From Burkholderia sp. H160 (GTDB lineage Bacteria > Pseudomonadota > Gammaproteobacteria > Burkholderiales > Burkholderiaceae), in assembly GCA_000173575.1 (NCBI GenBank), contig ABYL01000030.1, positions 1 to 62,913 on the forward strand: DNA of 62,913 bases, read 5' to 3'. How positions within the stretch are numbered: the stretch's first letter is position 1; each line of letters opens with the position of its first letter. The position numbers and the translations under genes are program-made. Below, piece after piece: positions 37,100-48,269 of this stretch. The notes beneath the pieces are model-generated. The model did not search any database. It saw only the letters and a list, made by a program, of their open reading frames with translations, and was not told the DNA's origin.

Positions 37100-38011
37100 C
37101 TAGCGCTTGCGCCGCCCCGCCCGGAACACGGACGTGTCGTCGTAGAACGCCGGCGATTCGTTATCAGGCCACCAGCCCGAAATCCCGAGCACGGGCAGCG
37201 GCGCGAACATGCGGCTGGTCAAAGCGTCGGTGCCGAGCAGCGCCGCGCTGACGGCTTCGTCGAGCCACGCGCTGCGCGCAGCGGTGTCCCAGTCGAAATA
37301 CGCGGCCGGCACGTCGACGATCCAGGCGTGGCCGGTGCAGCCCTTGAACGGCGCGATCAGCTTTTCCAGCAGCGCATGACCGAAGCACCGCACTTCGCAG
37401 CCGCGCCCCCACGCGCCGCGCCGCGCGACGAACAGCGTCTGCCAGTCGAAGCCTCGTAGCGCGGCGCTCAGCGAAGGATCGGCGCAAGCGAACAGCAACG
37501 CGTTTTCGTCGAAGAGAGTCAACATGTCGCGCACACCGCCGCGCGTCGGGCCGACGCCGAGCACGTCGAGTTCCGCCGACTGGCGCGCGTTCAGCGCCGC
37601 CTTGATGCGCGGAAAGGCGAACCACATCGAGCCGTTGAAGAAGTCGTGCAGATTGTGGCGCGTCGGCACGCAACCGGTCGACGCGATATGCGCCTCATAC
37701 GCCGCGCCCGCCGGCAGATCGTCCTGCGCGATGAATGCGAGACGCTGGCCGCGGCCGGTGGTCTGCTGCATCTGGGCGGCGTCGGCGTTCATCGCGGCGA
37801 GCAGGTCCGCGTAGCTGGTCAGCGCGGCCTGCTGCCAGCGCTGACCTCGGGCGGCGATTTGCGCAAACCACGGCTTCGACCAGTCGATTGCGGCGAAGCC
37901 TGGTGGTACAGGCTCGGCGGCCATGCCGCGCGCAGCTTCATGCGCTAGCGCGGAGCCCGCTTTCGCCGCCACCTCCCCCGCAGCGCGCTGACCCGCCTCA
38001 TGCTCCCGCAT
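37100..38011 (-). CDS. DUF3025 domain-containing protein
   Basis: A 303-residue protein of unknown function. The most conserved blocks are PTRHNLHDFFNGSMWFAFPRIKAALNARQ near residue 117, GVRDMLTLFDENALLFAC, GHALLEKLIAPFKGCTGHAW and the C-terminal PLPVLGISGWWPDNESPAFYDDTSVFR, all typical of DUF3025. The His/Asp-rich RHNLHDFFN suggests a metal or catalytic site but no activity is known. Its start lies 11 bp after the pyrC stop on the same strand, so the two are likely co-transcribed. An internal ATG at residue 30 is an alternative start. Confidence 0.82.
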   Translation of the reverse strand: MREHEAGQRAAGEVAAKAGSALAHEAARGMAAEPVPPGFAAIDWSKPWFAQIAARGQRWQQAALTSYADLLAAMNADAAQMQQTTGRGQRLAFIAQDDLPAGAAYEAHIASTGCVPTRHNLHDFFNGSMWFAFPRIKAALNARQSAELDVLGVGPTRGGVRDMLTLFDENALLFACADPSLSAALRGFDWQTLFVARRGAWGRGCEVRCFGHALLEKLIAPFKGCTGHAWIVDVPAAYFDWDTAARSAWLDEAVSAALLGTDALTSRMFAPLPVLGISGWWPDNESPAFYDDTSVFRAGRRKR

Positions 38012-38022
38012 CTACCGCAGCC

Positions 38023-39084
38023 TCAAACGAGACGCCAGCCAATCGACTCGCCGCCTCGCAGCGGCACGACCGGCGTATCGCCCGCCGGCAGCTCGGCCGG
38101 CAGCGTCCATTCCTCGCGACGCAGCGTGACCTTCTCCGCATTGCGCGGCAGACGGTAGAAGTCCGGACCGTGGAAGCTCGCGAAGCCTTCGAGCTTGTCG
38201 AGCGCACCGGCCTTGTCGAACGCTTCGGTGTAGAGCTCGAGCGCGTGCAGCGCGGTGTAGCAGCCCGCGCAGCCGCACGCGTGCTCCTTCAGGCCCTTCG
38301 GATGCGGCGCACTGTCGGTGCCGAGGAAGAAGCGCGGATTGCCCGAGGTCGCCGCCTCGACCAGCGCGACGCGATGCGTCTCGCGCTTGAGCACCGGCAG
38401 GCAGTAGTAATGCGGACGGATCCCGCCCTGGAAGATCGCGTTGCGGTTGTACAGCAGATGATGCGCGGTGATCGTCGCGCCGAGCAGTTCGGGAGCGGCG
38501 CCCGCTTCGCGGATGTAGTCGACCGCGTCCTTCGTCGTGATGTGCTCGAACACGACCTTCAGCGCCGGAAATTCGCGACGCAGCGGCGTCATCACGCGAT
38601 CGATGAAGACCTTCTCGCGATCGAACAGATCGATGTCCGAATCAGTCACCTCGCCGTGCACGAGCAGCGGCATGCCGACTTCCTGCATCACTTCCAGCGT
38701 GTTCGCGCACTTCATCAGGTCGGTGACGCCCGCGTCGGAGTTCGTCGTCGCGCCCGCCGGGTACAGCTTCACGCCGTGCACGAAGCCGCTTTCGCGCGCG
38801 CGGCGGATTTCGTCGGGCGGCGTGTTGTCGGTCAGGTACAGCGTCATCAGCGGCTCGAATTTCGCGCCCTCGGGAATCGCGGCGATGATGCGCTCGCGGT
38901 ATGCCCTCGCCATCTCGGTCGTCGTGACCGGCGGCTTCAGGTTCGGCATGATGATCGCGCGACCGAACTGGCGCGCGGTATCAGGCAGCACGGCCGCGAG
39001 CATCGCGCCGTCGCGCACGTGCAGGTGCCAGTCGTCCGGGCGAGCCAGCGTGATGGAATCGGGGGAAACGTTGGAAGCAGTCAT
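38023..39084 (-). CDS. pyrC: Dihydroorotase
   Basis: A 353-residue zinc amidohydrolase closing the pyrimidine ring (carbamoyl aspartate to dihydroorotate). Ligands: [12 protein letters not shown] (HxH), [19 protein letters not shown] with the carboxylated Lys, [15 protein letters not shown], and catalytic Asp in [12 protein letters not shown]-terminal CGCAGCYTA is conserved. Length matches E. coli PyrC class II (348). ATG 39084 gives the family N-terminus; an upstream frame is rejected. It leads the pyrC-DUF3025 pair and is divergent from the amidotransferase gene. Confidence 0.96.
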   Translation of the reverse strand: MTASNVSPDSITLARPDDWHLHVRDGAMLAAVLPDTARQFGRAIIMPNLKPPVTTTEMARAYRERIIAAIPEGAKFEPLMTLYLTDNTPPDEIRRARESGFVHGVKLYPAGATTNSDAGVTDLMKCANTLEVMQEVGMPLLVHGEVTDSDIDLFDREKVFIDRVMTPLRREFPALKVVFEHITTKDAVDYIREAGAAPELLGATITAHHLLYNRNAIFQGGIRPHYYCLPVLKRETHRVALVEAATSGNPRFFLGTDSAPHPKGLKEHACGCAGCYTALHALELYTEAFDKAGALDKLEGFASFHGPDFYRLPRNAEKVTLRREEWTLPAELPAGDTPVVPLRGGESIGWRLV

Positions 39085-39247
39085 GGCAGGGATACGAGAC
39101 TTCGTGCGCCTGGCTGATCGACCGGTCAAACCGCGTTGTTGCGGCCCAAACACAGGTCAATTTTGCTATTTGGCGGCTCCGGCTCGGTGATATGCTTGGA
39201 AAATCATCATTGTAACGGCTCGCTCCGTTCACAGGCTCACCTGCAAC

Positions 39248-40183
39248 ATGTGCCAACTTCTCGGAATGAACTGCGCCGCGCCGACGGACGTCACGTTTTC
39301 CTTCACCGGCTTTGCGGCGCGCGGCGGCGTCACCGATCACCACGCCGACGGCTGGGGTATCGCTTTCTTCGAGGACAAGGCCTGCCGGTTGTTCATCGAT
39401 CATCAATCGTCGGCCACGTCGCCGATCGCCGAGATGGTCAAGCGCTACCCGATCAAATCCAAAAACACGATCGCGCACATTCGCAAGGCGACGCAAGGGC
39501 ACATCCTGCTAGAAAACTGCCACCCGTTCATGCGCGAACTGTGGGGACGTCACTGGATCTTCGCGCATAACGGCGATCTGCAGGCTTACGCGCCGGAGTT
39601 GAACGGCGTGTACGAGCCAGTCGGCACGACCGACAGCGAGCTCGCGTTCTGCGCGCTGCTGCAAGGTTTGCGCAAGGCCTTCCCGGGCACGCAGCAACCA
39701 CCGCTTCACGAACTCCTGGCCGCGCTCGAAGCGCTCACGCGCGACATCACGCAATACGGCGTGTTCAATTTCCTGATGTCGAATGGCCAGGCACTGTTCG
39801 CGCATTGCTCGACGCATCTGCACTACCTCGTGCGCCGGTGGCCGTTTTCGACCGCGCATCTGGTCGACGCGGACGTGTCGATCGATTTCGCCAAATACAC
39901 GACGCCCGAAGACCGCGTTGCGGTGATCGCGACCAAGCCGCTGACCGACAACGAAGTGTGGACTGCGTTCAAGCCTGGCGATCTGCTGATGTTCCAGCAT
40001 GGTGAAGTGATCGGCCGCACCAACATTCCAGTGCCGGAGTCGGTGCTCGACAAGCTGCGCAATCCGGCGCTCGATGCATCGGCGTCGGCCGCAACGATCG
40101 CGGCGTCGAGCGGAACCACGCTTTCACCCGACAGCGACGCCGATCTCGAAGCCGCGGACGACACGGCGGCGTTCGAGTCGTAG
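39248..40183 (+). CDS. Class II glutamine amidotransferase (YafJ-like)
   Basis: A 311-residue Ntn hydrolase. The nucleophile is Cys2 (MCQLLGMNC), exposed after Met removal. Conserved: HHADGWGIAFFEDK, IAHIRKATQG with Arg for glutamine carboxylate binding, HPFMRELWGRHWIFAHNGDL and GTTDSELAFCALL. It has no synthetase domain, so it is a YafJ/Gat-type stand-alone amidotransferase of unknown acceptor. The C-terminal 40 residues are acidic, Ala/Ser-rich and probably disordered. It is monocistronic, ended by the terminator at 40213. Confidence 0.88.
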   Translation: MCQLLGMNCAAPTDVTFSFTGFAARGGVTDHHADGWGIAFFEDKACRLFIDHQSSATSPIAEMVKRYPIKSKNTIAHIRKATQGHILLENCHPFMRELWGRHWIFAHNGDLQAYAPELNGVYEPVGTTDSELAFCALLQGLRKAFPGTQQPPLHELLAALEALTRDITQYGVFNFLMSNGQALFAHCSTHLHYLVRRWPFSTAHLVDADVSIDFAKYTTPEDRVAVIATKPLTDNEVWTAFKPGDLLMFQHGEVIGRTNIPVPESVLDKLRNPALDASASAATIAASSGTTLSPDSDADLEAADDTAAFES

Positions 40184-40212
40184 TCCGCTCCCGTACTCCG
40201 AGCGCGGACAAC

Positions 40213-40243
40213 AAAAAAACCGCTCCAAGGAGCGGTTTTTTTT
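40213..40243. terminator. Bidirectional intrinsic terminator
   Basis: A7-CCGCTCC-AA-GGAGCGG-T8 between the convergent amidotransferase and gltL genes. Confidence 0.9.
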
Positions 40244-40283
40244 CATCCCACGCGAGCCCGAACTGAGGCCTGCGTGCCGAACC

Positions 40284-41009
40284 TCAGTGCAGAATCTTCG
40301 CGAGAAAATCCTTCGCACGATCCGACTTCGGATTCGCAAAGAAGTCTTCCTTGCGGTCGTCCTCGACGATCAAGCCCTTGTCCATGAAGATCACGCGATG
40401 CGCGACCTTCTTCGCAAAGCCCATTTCGTGCGTCACGCACATCATCGTCATGCCTTCCTGCGCGAGTTCGACCATCACGTCGAGCACTTCGTTGATCATC
40501 TCCGGGTCGAGCGCCGAGGTCGGCTCGTCGAACAGCATCGCGATCGGGTCCATCGACAGCGCGCGCGCAATCGCCACACGCTGCTGCTGACCACCGGACA
40601 GCTGCCCCGGATACTTGTCCGCATGCGCGCGCAGACCCACGCGCTCGAGCAGCTTCAGGCCCTTCGCGGTCGCCTCGTCGTTCGAGCGGCCGAGCACCTT
40701 GATCTGCGCGAGCGTCAGGTTCTGCACGATCGACAGATGCGGGAACAGCTCGAAGTGCTGGAACACCATGCCGACCTTCGAGCGCAGCTTCGACAGATTG
40801 GTTTTCTTGTCGGTCAGCGACTGGCCGTTGATGACGATCTCGCCCTTCTGGAACGGCTCCAGGCCGTTGACGGTCTTGATCAGCGTTGACTTGCCCGAAC
40901 CGGACGGCCCGCACACCACGACCACTTCGCCCTTTTTGACTTCCGTCGTGCAGTCGGTCAGCACCTGGAAATGGCCGTACCACTTCGAAACATTCTTGAT
41001 AGAGATCAT
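40284..41009 (-). CDS. gltL: Glutamate/aspartate ABC transporter ATP-binding protein
   Basis: A 241-residue ABC ATPase. Walker [17 protein letters not shown] near residue 34, Q-loop VFQHFELF, signature [15 protein letters not shown] near 133, Walker [13 protein letters not shown] and H-loop VTHEMGFA. The polar amino acid subfamily is clear, and the neighbours identify Glt. Its ATG overlaps the gltK stop (ATGA), so translation is coupled. It is last in gltI-J-K-L, ended by the terminator at 40213. Confidence 0.94.
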   Translation of the reverse strand: MISIKNVSKWYGHFQVLTDCTTEVKKGEVVVVCGPSGSGKSTLIKTVNGLEPFQKGEIVINGQSLTDKKTNLSKLRSKVGMVFQHFELFPHLSIVQNLTLAQIKVLGRSNDEATAKGLKLLERVGLRAHADKYPGQLSGGQQQRVAIARALSMDPIAMLFDEPTSALDPEMINEVLDVMVELAQEGMTMMCVTHEMGFAKKVAHRVIFMDKGLIVEDDRKEDFFANPKSDRAKDFLAKILH

Positions 41010-41683
41010 CTTGCGACCTTTTTCTGAAGACCTTTGACGAGGCTCGACGCGATCACGCAGATCACGAAATAAACCGCACCCGCGAACAGTACCATCTCGA
41101 CATTCGTGCCGTCACGATCGCCAATATTCGTGGCCGTGCGGAAGAAGTCGGCGAGGCTGATCACGTAGACGAGCGACGTGTCCTGAAACAGCACGATACC
41201 TTGCGTGAGCAGCAGCGGCACCATCGCGCGAAACGCCTGCGGCAGCACGATCAGACGCATCGCCTGCGCGTAGGTCATGCCGAGCGCGAACGCCGCGTTC
41301 ACCTGGCCGCGCGGCACCGCCTGAATGCCGGCGCGGATGATCTCGGAATAGTACGCGGCCTCGAACAGAGAGAATGCGACCATCGCCGAGGCGAGCCGGA
41401 TGTCGATGTCCGCCGACAGACCGAGCACGCTTTGCAGCACCTGCGGCACGATCAGGAAGAACCACAGCAGCACCATCACGAGCGGGATCGAACGGAACAG
41501 CGTCACGTAGCCCTGCGCGAACCATGCGAGGGGTTTGATGGGCGACAGCCGGAACATCGCGAGAATGGTGCCCCAGATGATGCCGAACACGATCGCGATC
41601 AGCGTGATCTTGAACGTGATGATGGCGCCGGTCCACAGCGTAGGCAGTGCGCCCGGAATACCGCTCCAGTCGAAATGATGCAT
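41006..41683 (-). CDS. gltK: Glutamate/aspartate ABC transporter permease GltK
   Basis: A 225-residue inner-membrane permease with about five membrane segments. The N-terminal half has [20 protein letters not shown], typical of the HisM/GlnP group; the EAA loop is [23 protein letters not shown] with its conserved Gly. ATG 41683 overlaps the gltJ stop by one base (TGATG) and has GGAGG six bases upstream; a GTG one codon earlier is possible. It overlaps gltL at the 3' end. Confidence 0.93.
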   Translation of the reverse strand: MHHFDWSGIPGALPTLWTGAIITFKITLIAIVFGIIWGTILAMFRLSPIKPLAWFAQGYVTLFRSIPLVMVLLWFFLIVPQVLQSVLGLSADIDIRLASAMVAFSLFEAAYYSEIIRAGIQAVPRGQVNAAFALGMTYAQAMRLIVLPQAFRAMVPLLLTQGIVLFQDTSLVYVISLADFFRTATNIGDRDGTNVEMVLFAGAVYFVICVIASSLVKGLQKKVAR

Positions 41684-42423
41684 CACTTGCCTCCGATATA
41701 GCCGGGCAGCCGGGTCTTCACTTCGACCCAGCGCATCAGGAACATCACGATCACGTTGATCAGCATGTACGCGACCGTGACCGCGATGAACGACTCATAC
41801 GTTTGCGACGTGTAGTCGACAAGCTGACGCGCCTGCGCAGACAGATCGAGCAGACCGATCGTCGATGCGACCGCGGAGTTCTTGAAGATGTTCAGAAACT
41901 CCGAAGTAAGCGGCGGCACGATGATCCGGTACGCGACCGGCAGCAGTACGTAGCGATACGTCTGCCATTGCGTGAAGCCCACCGCGAGACCGGCCGCGCG
42001 CTGGCCGCGCGGCAGCGCGTTGATGCCCGAGCGCACCTGCTCGCACACACGCGCGGCGGTGAAGAGGCCCAGACACACGATCGACGCCGAGAAGAACTGC
42101 ACGCCCGGCGGCAATTGCTTGAACCAGGTGCCGATCGACACGGGCAGCAGCTCCGGTATCACCAGATACCAGATGAAGAACTGCACGATCAGCGGAATGT
42201 TACGGAAAATCGCGACGTAGACGGTGCCGACGCCCGACGCCCATTTGTTCGGCACCGTGCGCAGCACGCCGAAAAGCGAACCGACGATCAGCGCGATCAC
42301 CCATGCCGACAACGACACGGTGACCGTCACCCACAGTCCGGACAACAGCCAGCCCAGATAGGTAGTCGGCTCGCCCGTGGAGACGGGACTCAGCAGAATG
42401 CCCCAGTTCCAGTGATATGACAT
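41683..42423 (-). CDS. gltJ: Glutamate/aspartate ABC transporter permease GltJ
   Basis: A 246-residue permease. It starts [15 protein letters not shown], with first segment [20 protein letters not shown], then [19 protein letters not shown], and the ATPase-docking loop [26 protein letters not shown] eight bases before 42423 supports this ATG over a TTG two codons earlier. It pairs with GltK as heterodimer pore. 100 bp separate it from gltI. Confidence 0.93.
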   Translation of the reverse strand: MSYHWNWGILLSPVSTGEPTTYLGWLLSGLWVTVTVSLSAWVIALIVGSLFGVLRTVPNKWASGVGTVYVAIFRNIPLIVQFFIWYLVIPELLPVSIGTWFKQLPPGVQFFSASIVCLGLFTAARVCEQVRSGINALPRGQRAAGLAVGFTQWQTYRYVLLPVAYRIIVPPLTSEFLNIFKNSAVASTIGLLDLSAQARQLVDYTSQTYESFIAVTVAYMLINVIVMFLMRWVEVKTRLPGYIGGK

Positions 42424-42523
42424 GACCAAGACTCCGGCAAAAAGAAACGGAAGAAGCGTGCGGCCCCTTCCGTTCTGTTCAGCGTTTCGAAAGTGTCGAA
42501 AGTTTCGAAAAAGCAGCTAGGGT

Positions 42524-43417
42524 TTAGTCGATTGCCTTGTCGTTCGGATTCTTGAACAGCGCCCGCATATCGTCGCTCATCGGGAAGTTCAGGTTCAGGC
42601 CCTTCGGCGGGATCGGCGATTCGAACCAGCGCTTGTAGATCGTTTCGCCTTCGCTCGACAGTTGAACCTTCGCGATCGCGTCGTCGGCGACCTTCTTGAA
42701 GTCGGCGTCGTTCTTGCGCAGCATGCAGCCGTAAGCCTCACGCGATTGCGGCGTGCCGACGATCACGAAATCGCCCGGGTTGCTCGCCTTCGCGCGCTCA
42801 CCGGCGAGCAGCGCGTCGTCCATCATGAACGCCGCGGCGCGACCCGTCGACAGCGTCAGGAACGACTCGCCGTGATCCTTCGCGCTGATGATGTTCATGC
42901 CCATGCTCTTGTCCTGATTCATCTTGCGAAGCAGGCGCTCGGACGTGGTGCCGGCGGTCGTCACGACCGTCTTGCCCTTCAGGTCCGGAAAGTCCTTGAT
43001 ACCGGAGTCTTTCTTGGTCATGAGGCGCGTGCCGATCACGAAGATCGTGTTCGTGAAGGCGGCCTGTTGCTGGCGCTCGAGGTTATTCGTGGTGGAGCCG
43101 CACTCGATGTCGACCGTGCCGTTCTGCACCAGCGGAATGCGGTTCTGCGACGTGACCGGCACGAGCTTCACCTTCAGGTTCGGCATGTTCAGCTTCTGCT
43201 TGACGGCCTCGACGATCTTCAGCGCGTAATCCTGCGAGTAGCCGATCACGTTCTGCTTGTCGTCGTAAAAAGAAAACGGGATCGACGATTCGCGATGACC
43301 CAGCGAAATGACGCCCGTGTCCTTGATCTTTTTCAGCGTGCCCGAATCTTGCGCGTGCGCGCCAACCGTAAACAGTCCGAGAGTCGCGAGCAGCAGCGCA
43401 GCTTTTTTAATCTTCAT
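42524..43417 (-). CDS. gltI: Glutamate/aspartate periplasmic binding protein
   Basis: A 297-residue family 3 solute-binding protein. The signal peptide is MKIKKAALLLATLGLFTVGA followed by HAQ, cleavage after about residue 22. The mature part has GVISLGHRESSIPFSFYDDK, DIECGSTTNNLERQQQAAFT (ligand loop with Thr/Asn) and GKTVVTTAGTTSERLLRKMN, matching GltI. AAGGAG lies seven bases before the ATG. It is first in gltIJKL and downstream of glutamate dehydrogenase on the same strand, linking uptake with catabolism. Confidence 0.94.
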   Translation of the reverse strand: MKIKKAALLLATLGLFTVGAHAQDSGTLKKIKDTGVISLGHRESSIPFSFYDDKQNVIGYSQDYALKIVEAVKQKLNMPNLKVKLVPVTSQNRIPLVQNGTVDIECGSTTNNLERQQQAAFTNTIFVIGTRLMTKKDSGIKDFPDLKGKTVVTTAGTTSERLLRKMNQDKSMGMNIISAKDHGESFLTLSTGRAAAFMMDDALLAGERAKASNPGDFVIVGTPQSREAYGCMLRKNDADFKKVADDAIAKVQLSSEGETIYKRWFESPIPPKGLNLNFPMSDDMRALFKNPNDKAID

Positions 43418-43627
43418 CTTGATCTCCTTGGCAAGAACGGGCGCCAGTGTAGCAAAGTAACTTTTCTGAAAGAATTACTAATGAACATGCTGTTGCGCGG
43501 ACGCCGCGCCTGGTCCGCGGCGCCGTCGCACAGCCGTTTGCGAACATGCGAAAGCGGACGGCATCGGTAGATGCCGCCCGCCGGTAAAACACGCCGTCTT
43601 ATGGACCGCGCTGATGCAAAAGTTGTA

Positions 43628-43669
43628 GCGGTTGCGCCTCCCGGCCCGAATACCGGGCCGCGTAACCGC
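43628..43669. other. Long hairpin between gdhA and gltI
   Basis: Outer GCGGTT/AACCGC (43628-43633 with 43664-43669) and inner GGCCCG/CGGGCC (43643-43648 with 43654-43659). It lies 28 bp beyond the gdhA stop. No U run follows, so it may protect the 3' end or stall transcription rather than terminate it cleanly. The rest of 43418-43697 holds only the gltI upstream region. Confidence 0.4.
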
Positions 43670-43697
43670 CGTTTCAAACAGAGTAGAACACGGTCGA

Positions 43698-45020
43698 TCA
43701 GGGATACAAGCCACGCATTTCGCGCGCTTGCAGAATCCGCTTACAAGCGACGATGAACGCCGCCGTGCGCACTGACACCTTCTGCTCGCTCGACACCTGC
43801 CACACCGCCGCGAACGCTTCTCGCATCACGCGCTCGAGCCGCTCGTTGATCTCGTCCTCGGTCCAGAAGAAGCTCGAGAAGTCCTGCACCCATTCGAAGT
43901 ACGAAACGGTCACGCCGCCCGCATTCGCGACCACGTCCGGAATCACGAGGATGCCGCGATCGTGCAGGATGTCGTCGGCCGCCGTGGTGGTCGGGCCGTT
44001 CGCGCCTTCGACGATGATCTTCGTCCTGATCTTGCCGGCGTTCTTTTCGGTGATCTGATTTTCCAGCGCGGCCGGAATCAGGATGTCCGATTCGACCGTC
44101 CAGAACTCATCGCTCGAGATCGCGTCAGCTTCGGCAAAACCGCCGACGCCGCCCTTCTTCGCGACGTGATCGAGCAGCGCGACCGCGTCGATGCCGGTGG
44201 ACTTGTACACCGAACCGGTGTGGTCCTGCACTGCGACGACCTTCGCGCCCGCTTCCTGGAACAGACGCGCGGCAATCCCGCCGACGTTGCCGAAGCCCTG
44301 CACCGCGATGCGCGCGCCTTCGATGTCGAAGCCGATGCGGCGCGCCGCTTCGCAGCCGACCACGAACACGCCACGGCCGGTCGCCTCGCGACGGCCAAGC
44401 GAGCCGCCGAGCGTGATCGGCTTGCCGGTCACGACGCCGGTGGCGGTCTGGCCCTGGTTCATCGAGTAGGTGTCCATCATCCACGCCATGATCTGCTCGT
44501 TCGTGTTCACGTCCGGCGCGGGGATGTCGGTATTCGGTCCGATGATGATGCCGATTTCGCTCGTGTAGCGGCGCGTCACGCGCTCCAACTCGCCACGCGA
44601 AAGCGTGCGCGGATCGACTCGGATGCCGCCCTTCGCGCCGCCGTACGGCACGTTCACCGCCGCGTTCTTCACCGACATCCACGCGGACAGCGCCATCACT
44701 TCGGATAGCGTAACGTCCTGGTGATAACGCACGCCACCCTTGCCCGGACCGCGCGAGACGTTGTGCTGCACGCGATAGCCTTCGAAGTGCGCGACCGTGC
44801 CGTTATCGAGCTCGATGGGCACATCGACGACGAGAATGCGCTTCGGGCGCTTCAGGGTTTCGAGCCAGCGGGACAGCGAGCCGAGATACGGCGCGACGCG
44901 GTCGACCTGGCGCAGGTAGTTGCCCCAGGGGCCAAGGTCTTCGCGATTGAGGTAGGAGGGAACGGACTGCAACGTTGAGGCGGCTTGTGCTGATTCTGCT
45001 GCTTGTTGTTGGGATGACAT
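43698..45020 (-). CDS. gdhA: Glutamate dehydrogenase (Glu/Leu/Phe/Val family)
   Basis: A 440-residue oxidoreductase interconverting glutamate and 2-oxoglutarate plus ammonia. The catalytic Lys region is [40 protein letters not shown]; the nucleotide fold has [19 protein letters not shown] and VEGANGPTT. The length and sequence fit the NAD-type catabolic enzyme of about 430 residues. ATG 45020 is chosen because GGAG lies five bases upstream. The N-terminal 20 residues are Gln/Ala/Ser-rich. It is downstream of a LysR gene and upstream of gltIJKL. Confidence 0.93.
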   Translation of the reverse strand: MSSQQQAAESAQAASTLQSVPSYLNREDLGPWGNYLRQVDRVAPYLGSLSRWLETLKRPKRILVVDVPIELDNGTVAHFEGYRVQHNVSRGPGKGGVRYHQDVTLSEVMALSAWMSVKNAAVNVPYGGAKGGIRVDPRTLSRGELERVTRRYTSEIGIIIGPNTDIPAPDVNTNEQIMAWMMDTYSMNQGQTATGVVTGKPITLGGSLGRREATGRGVFVVGCEAARRIGFDIEGARIAVQGFGNVGGIAARLFQEAGAKVVAVQDHTGSVYKSTGIDAVALLDHVAKKGGVGGFAEADAISSDEFWTVESDILIPAALENQITEKNAGKIRTKIIVEGANGPTTTAADDILHDRGILVIPDVVANAGGVTVSYFEWVQDFSSFFWTEDEINERLERVMREAFAAVWQVSSEQKVSVRTAAFIVACKRILQAREMRGLYP

Positions 45021-45182
45021 GAACGCTCCGGCGTTTGATCGAGTACGGGCATTGTGGAAAAACGCCGTATCGAAATCCAATGCCGTTTCCTCATCCCGTT
45101 ATGTTTTTCTTGCATAACGTTCGGAAAGCCGCAAGATCGCGTCGTCGCGACGCAGGTTTGAGCTTGAGTTTTATGCCGTGTT

Positions 45183-46139
45183 TTATGCGCCGCTCTGCCT
45201 GAGTTCTTCCGACACCACGTCCCACAACTGCCGCACGAGGATCTGGCGCGCGTCGTCGCTTTTCGCGGCGAGCTTGTCGCGATACAGGCGAATCTCCATG
45301 GTGAGCGTCAGTTGTCCTTCAGGCGTGCCGCGCGTCGCGCGATCGAGGCGGATCAGCCGGCCTTCGGCCACCGCGTCTTCGACCGCGCTATGCGGCAGGA
45401 ACGCGATGCCGTGACCGGCGAGCGCCATCGCCTTGAGCCCCTCGGCCATGTCGGTTTCGTAGAGCCGGTCGAGATACAGGCGCTCCGGCGCGTTGGCGAG
45501 AATGACCTCGGTCATGCGCCCGAGGTACGCGTTCGGCGTGTACGACAGATAGGGCGCGGGCGCATCGGCCGAGCCCGGCAGCGTGTGGCGCGGGCGGCCC
45601 GCCCGGGTCGGTACCGAGAACGGGCTGATCGGCTCATGGCCCAGCGTCAGCATGTCGTAGCGGGCCGGATCGAGCGCGACCGGATGGCTCGGATGGTGGT
45701 AACCCATCATCAGATCGCAGCCGCCCTCCACCAGCGACAGCGCCGCGTCGTGCACGTTCAACGCGCGCAGTCGCGTGTGGATCGGGCCCATCTGCGCCTC
45801 GATGCGCTGCAGCCAGCGCGGAAAGTAAGTGAGCGACAGCGTGTGCGGCACCGCGAATTCGATCGTCGCCTGCGGCGTCGCCGTGTGGCCGCGCAGCAGC
45901 GCGCGTGCTTCGTGGAATTGCGACAGCATCGCGAGCGCCTGCTCGTTGAACACCTGGCCGGCCGCCGTCAGGCGCGTCGGATACACCGAGCGGTCGATCA
46001 GTTCCGTGCCGAGCCACGCTTCGAGCGCCTGGATGCGTCGCGAGAAAGCCGGCTGCGTAACGTGGCGCAATTCGGCCGAGCGGCTGAAACTACGCGTTTC
46101 CGCAAGCGAAATGAAGTCTTCGAGCCATTTCAGTTCCAT
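45183..46139 (-). CDS. LysR-family transcriptional regulator (HypT/YjiE-like)
   Basis: A 318-residue LysR regulator. The N-terminal helix-turn-helix is WLEDFISLAETRSFSRSAEL, then HVTQPAFSRRIQALEAWLG. The effector domain (about 90-300) has IEFAVPHTLSLTYFPRWL and YTPNAYLGRMTEVIL. LSLTYFP and N-x-Y-x-GR resemble E. coli YjiE/HypT, a hypochlorite-responsive regulator, but the oxidation-sensitive residues cannot be checked here. It is co-oriented with gdhA 162 bp downstream, a plausible target. Confidence 0.87.
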   Translation of the reverse strand: MELKWLEDFISLAETRSFSRSAELRHVTQPAFSRRIQALEAWLGTELIDRSVYPTRLTAAGQVFNEQALAMLSQFHEARALLRGHTATPQATIEFAVPHTLSLTYFPRWLQRIEAQMGPIHTRLRALNVHDAALSLVEGGCDLMMGYHHPSHPVALDPARYDMLTLGHEPISPFSVPTRAGRPRHTLPGSADAPAPYLSYTPNAYLGRMTEVILANAPERLYLDRLYETDMAEGLKAMALAGHGIAFLPHSAVEDAVAEGRLIRLDRATRGTPEGQLTLTMEIRLYRDKLAAKSDDARQILVRQLWDVVSEELRQSGA

Positions 46140-46236
46140 GCGATTGCGCTTTCCGGCGGGAGGGAAGAAGTCTGCATTCTAGCGGCGCGGGCTGCGGCCG
46201 ACCCATCCGGGCAGGCCCAACACGGCACAGTGGTAA

Positions 46237-47691
<1,455 letters not shown>

Positions 47692-47714
47692 TCGGCTGGT
47701 CCAGCTTCAGCTCA

Positions 47715-47747
47715 TAAAAAAGCCGCTCCGTGGAGCGGCTTTTTTTC
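47715..47747. terminator. Bidirectional intrinsic terminator
   Basis: ATAAAAAAGCCGCTCC-GT-GGAGCGGCTTTTTTT between the convergent purB and gntK genes. Confidence 0.9.
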
Positions 47748-47764
47748 GTCCTGCGTTCAAAGAC

Positions 47765-48259
47765 TCAGCGCGCTTCGACCTGCTTGAGCACCTCGTCGAC
47801 GATCTGCTCCGGCGTCAGTTCGATGCTGACCGTGATCGCTTCATCGTCACCCGGTTCCTCGAGCGTATCGAGCTGGCTTTGCAGCAACGACGGATCGAAG
47901 AAATGCCCGGTGCGATGCCCGAGACGCTCCGCGAGCACCTCGCGCGAACCCTTCAGGTAGACGAAGCACACGTCCTTGTCGCCTTCGCGCAGAATCTCGC
48001 GATACGAGCGCTTCAGCGACGAGCACGTGAACACCGCCGTCTCGCCCGCCTTCTGCTTTTCCTCGATCGCCGCGCGGATCGTCTTCAGCCACGGCCAGCG
48101 GTCTTCGTCGGTGAGCGGGATGCCGTGGTGCATCTTCTCCTTGTTCGCCGCGCTATGGAACGCGTCGCCGTCGGTGAACGTGCAATGCAGGCGCTCGGCC
48201 AGCATTTCGCCAATCTTCGTCTTGCCGGCGCCCGACACACCCATTGCGATCAGAATCAT
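47765..48259 (-). CDS. gntK: Gluconokinase
   Basis: A 164-residue P-loop kinase making 6-phosphogluconate from gluconate. Walker A is GVSGAGKTKIGEML at residue 8; further blocks are FTDGDAFHSAANKEKMHHGIPLTDEDRWPWL and FTCSSLKRSYREILR, all typical of GntK/IdnK. Length is about that of E. coli GntK (175). It lies 10 bp after gntP on the same strand and feeds the Entner-Doudoroff enzymes encoded upstream. Confidence 0.95.
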   Translation of the reverse strand: MILIAMGVSGAGKTKIGEMLAERLHCTFTDGDAFHSAANKEKMHHGIPLTDEDRWPWLKTIRAAIEEKQKAGETAVFTCSSLKRSYREILREGDKDVCFVYLKGSREVLAERLGHRTGHFFDPSLLQSQLDTLEEPGDDEAITVSIELTPEQIVDEVLKQVEAR

Positions 48260-48269
48260 TTGAAACTCC

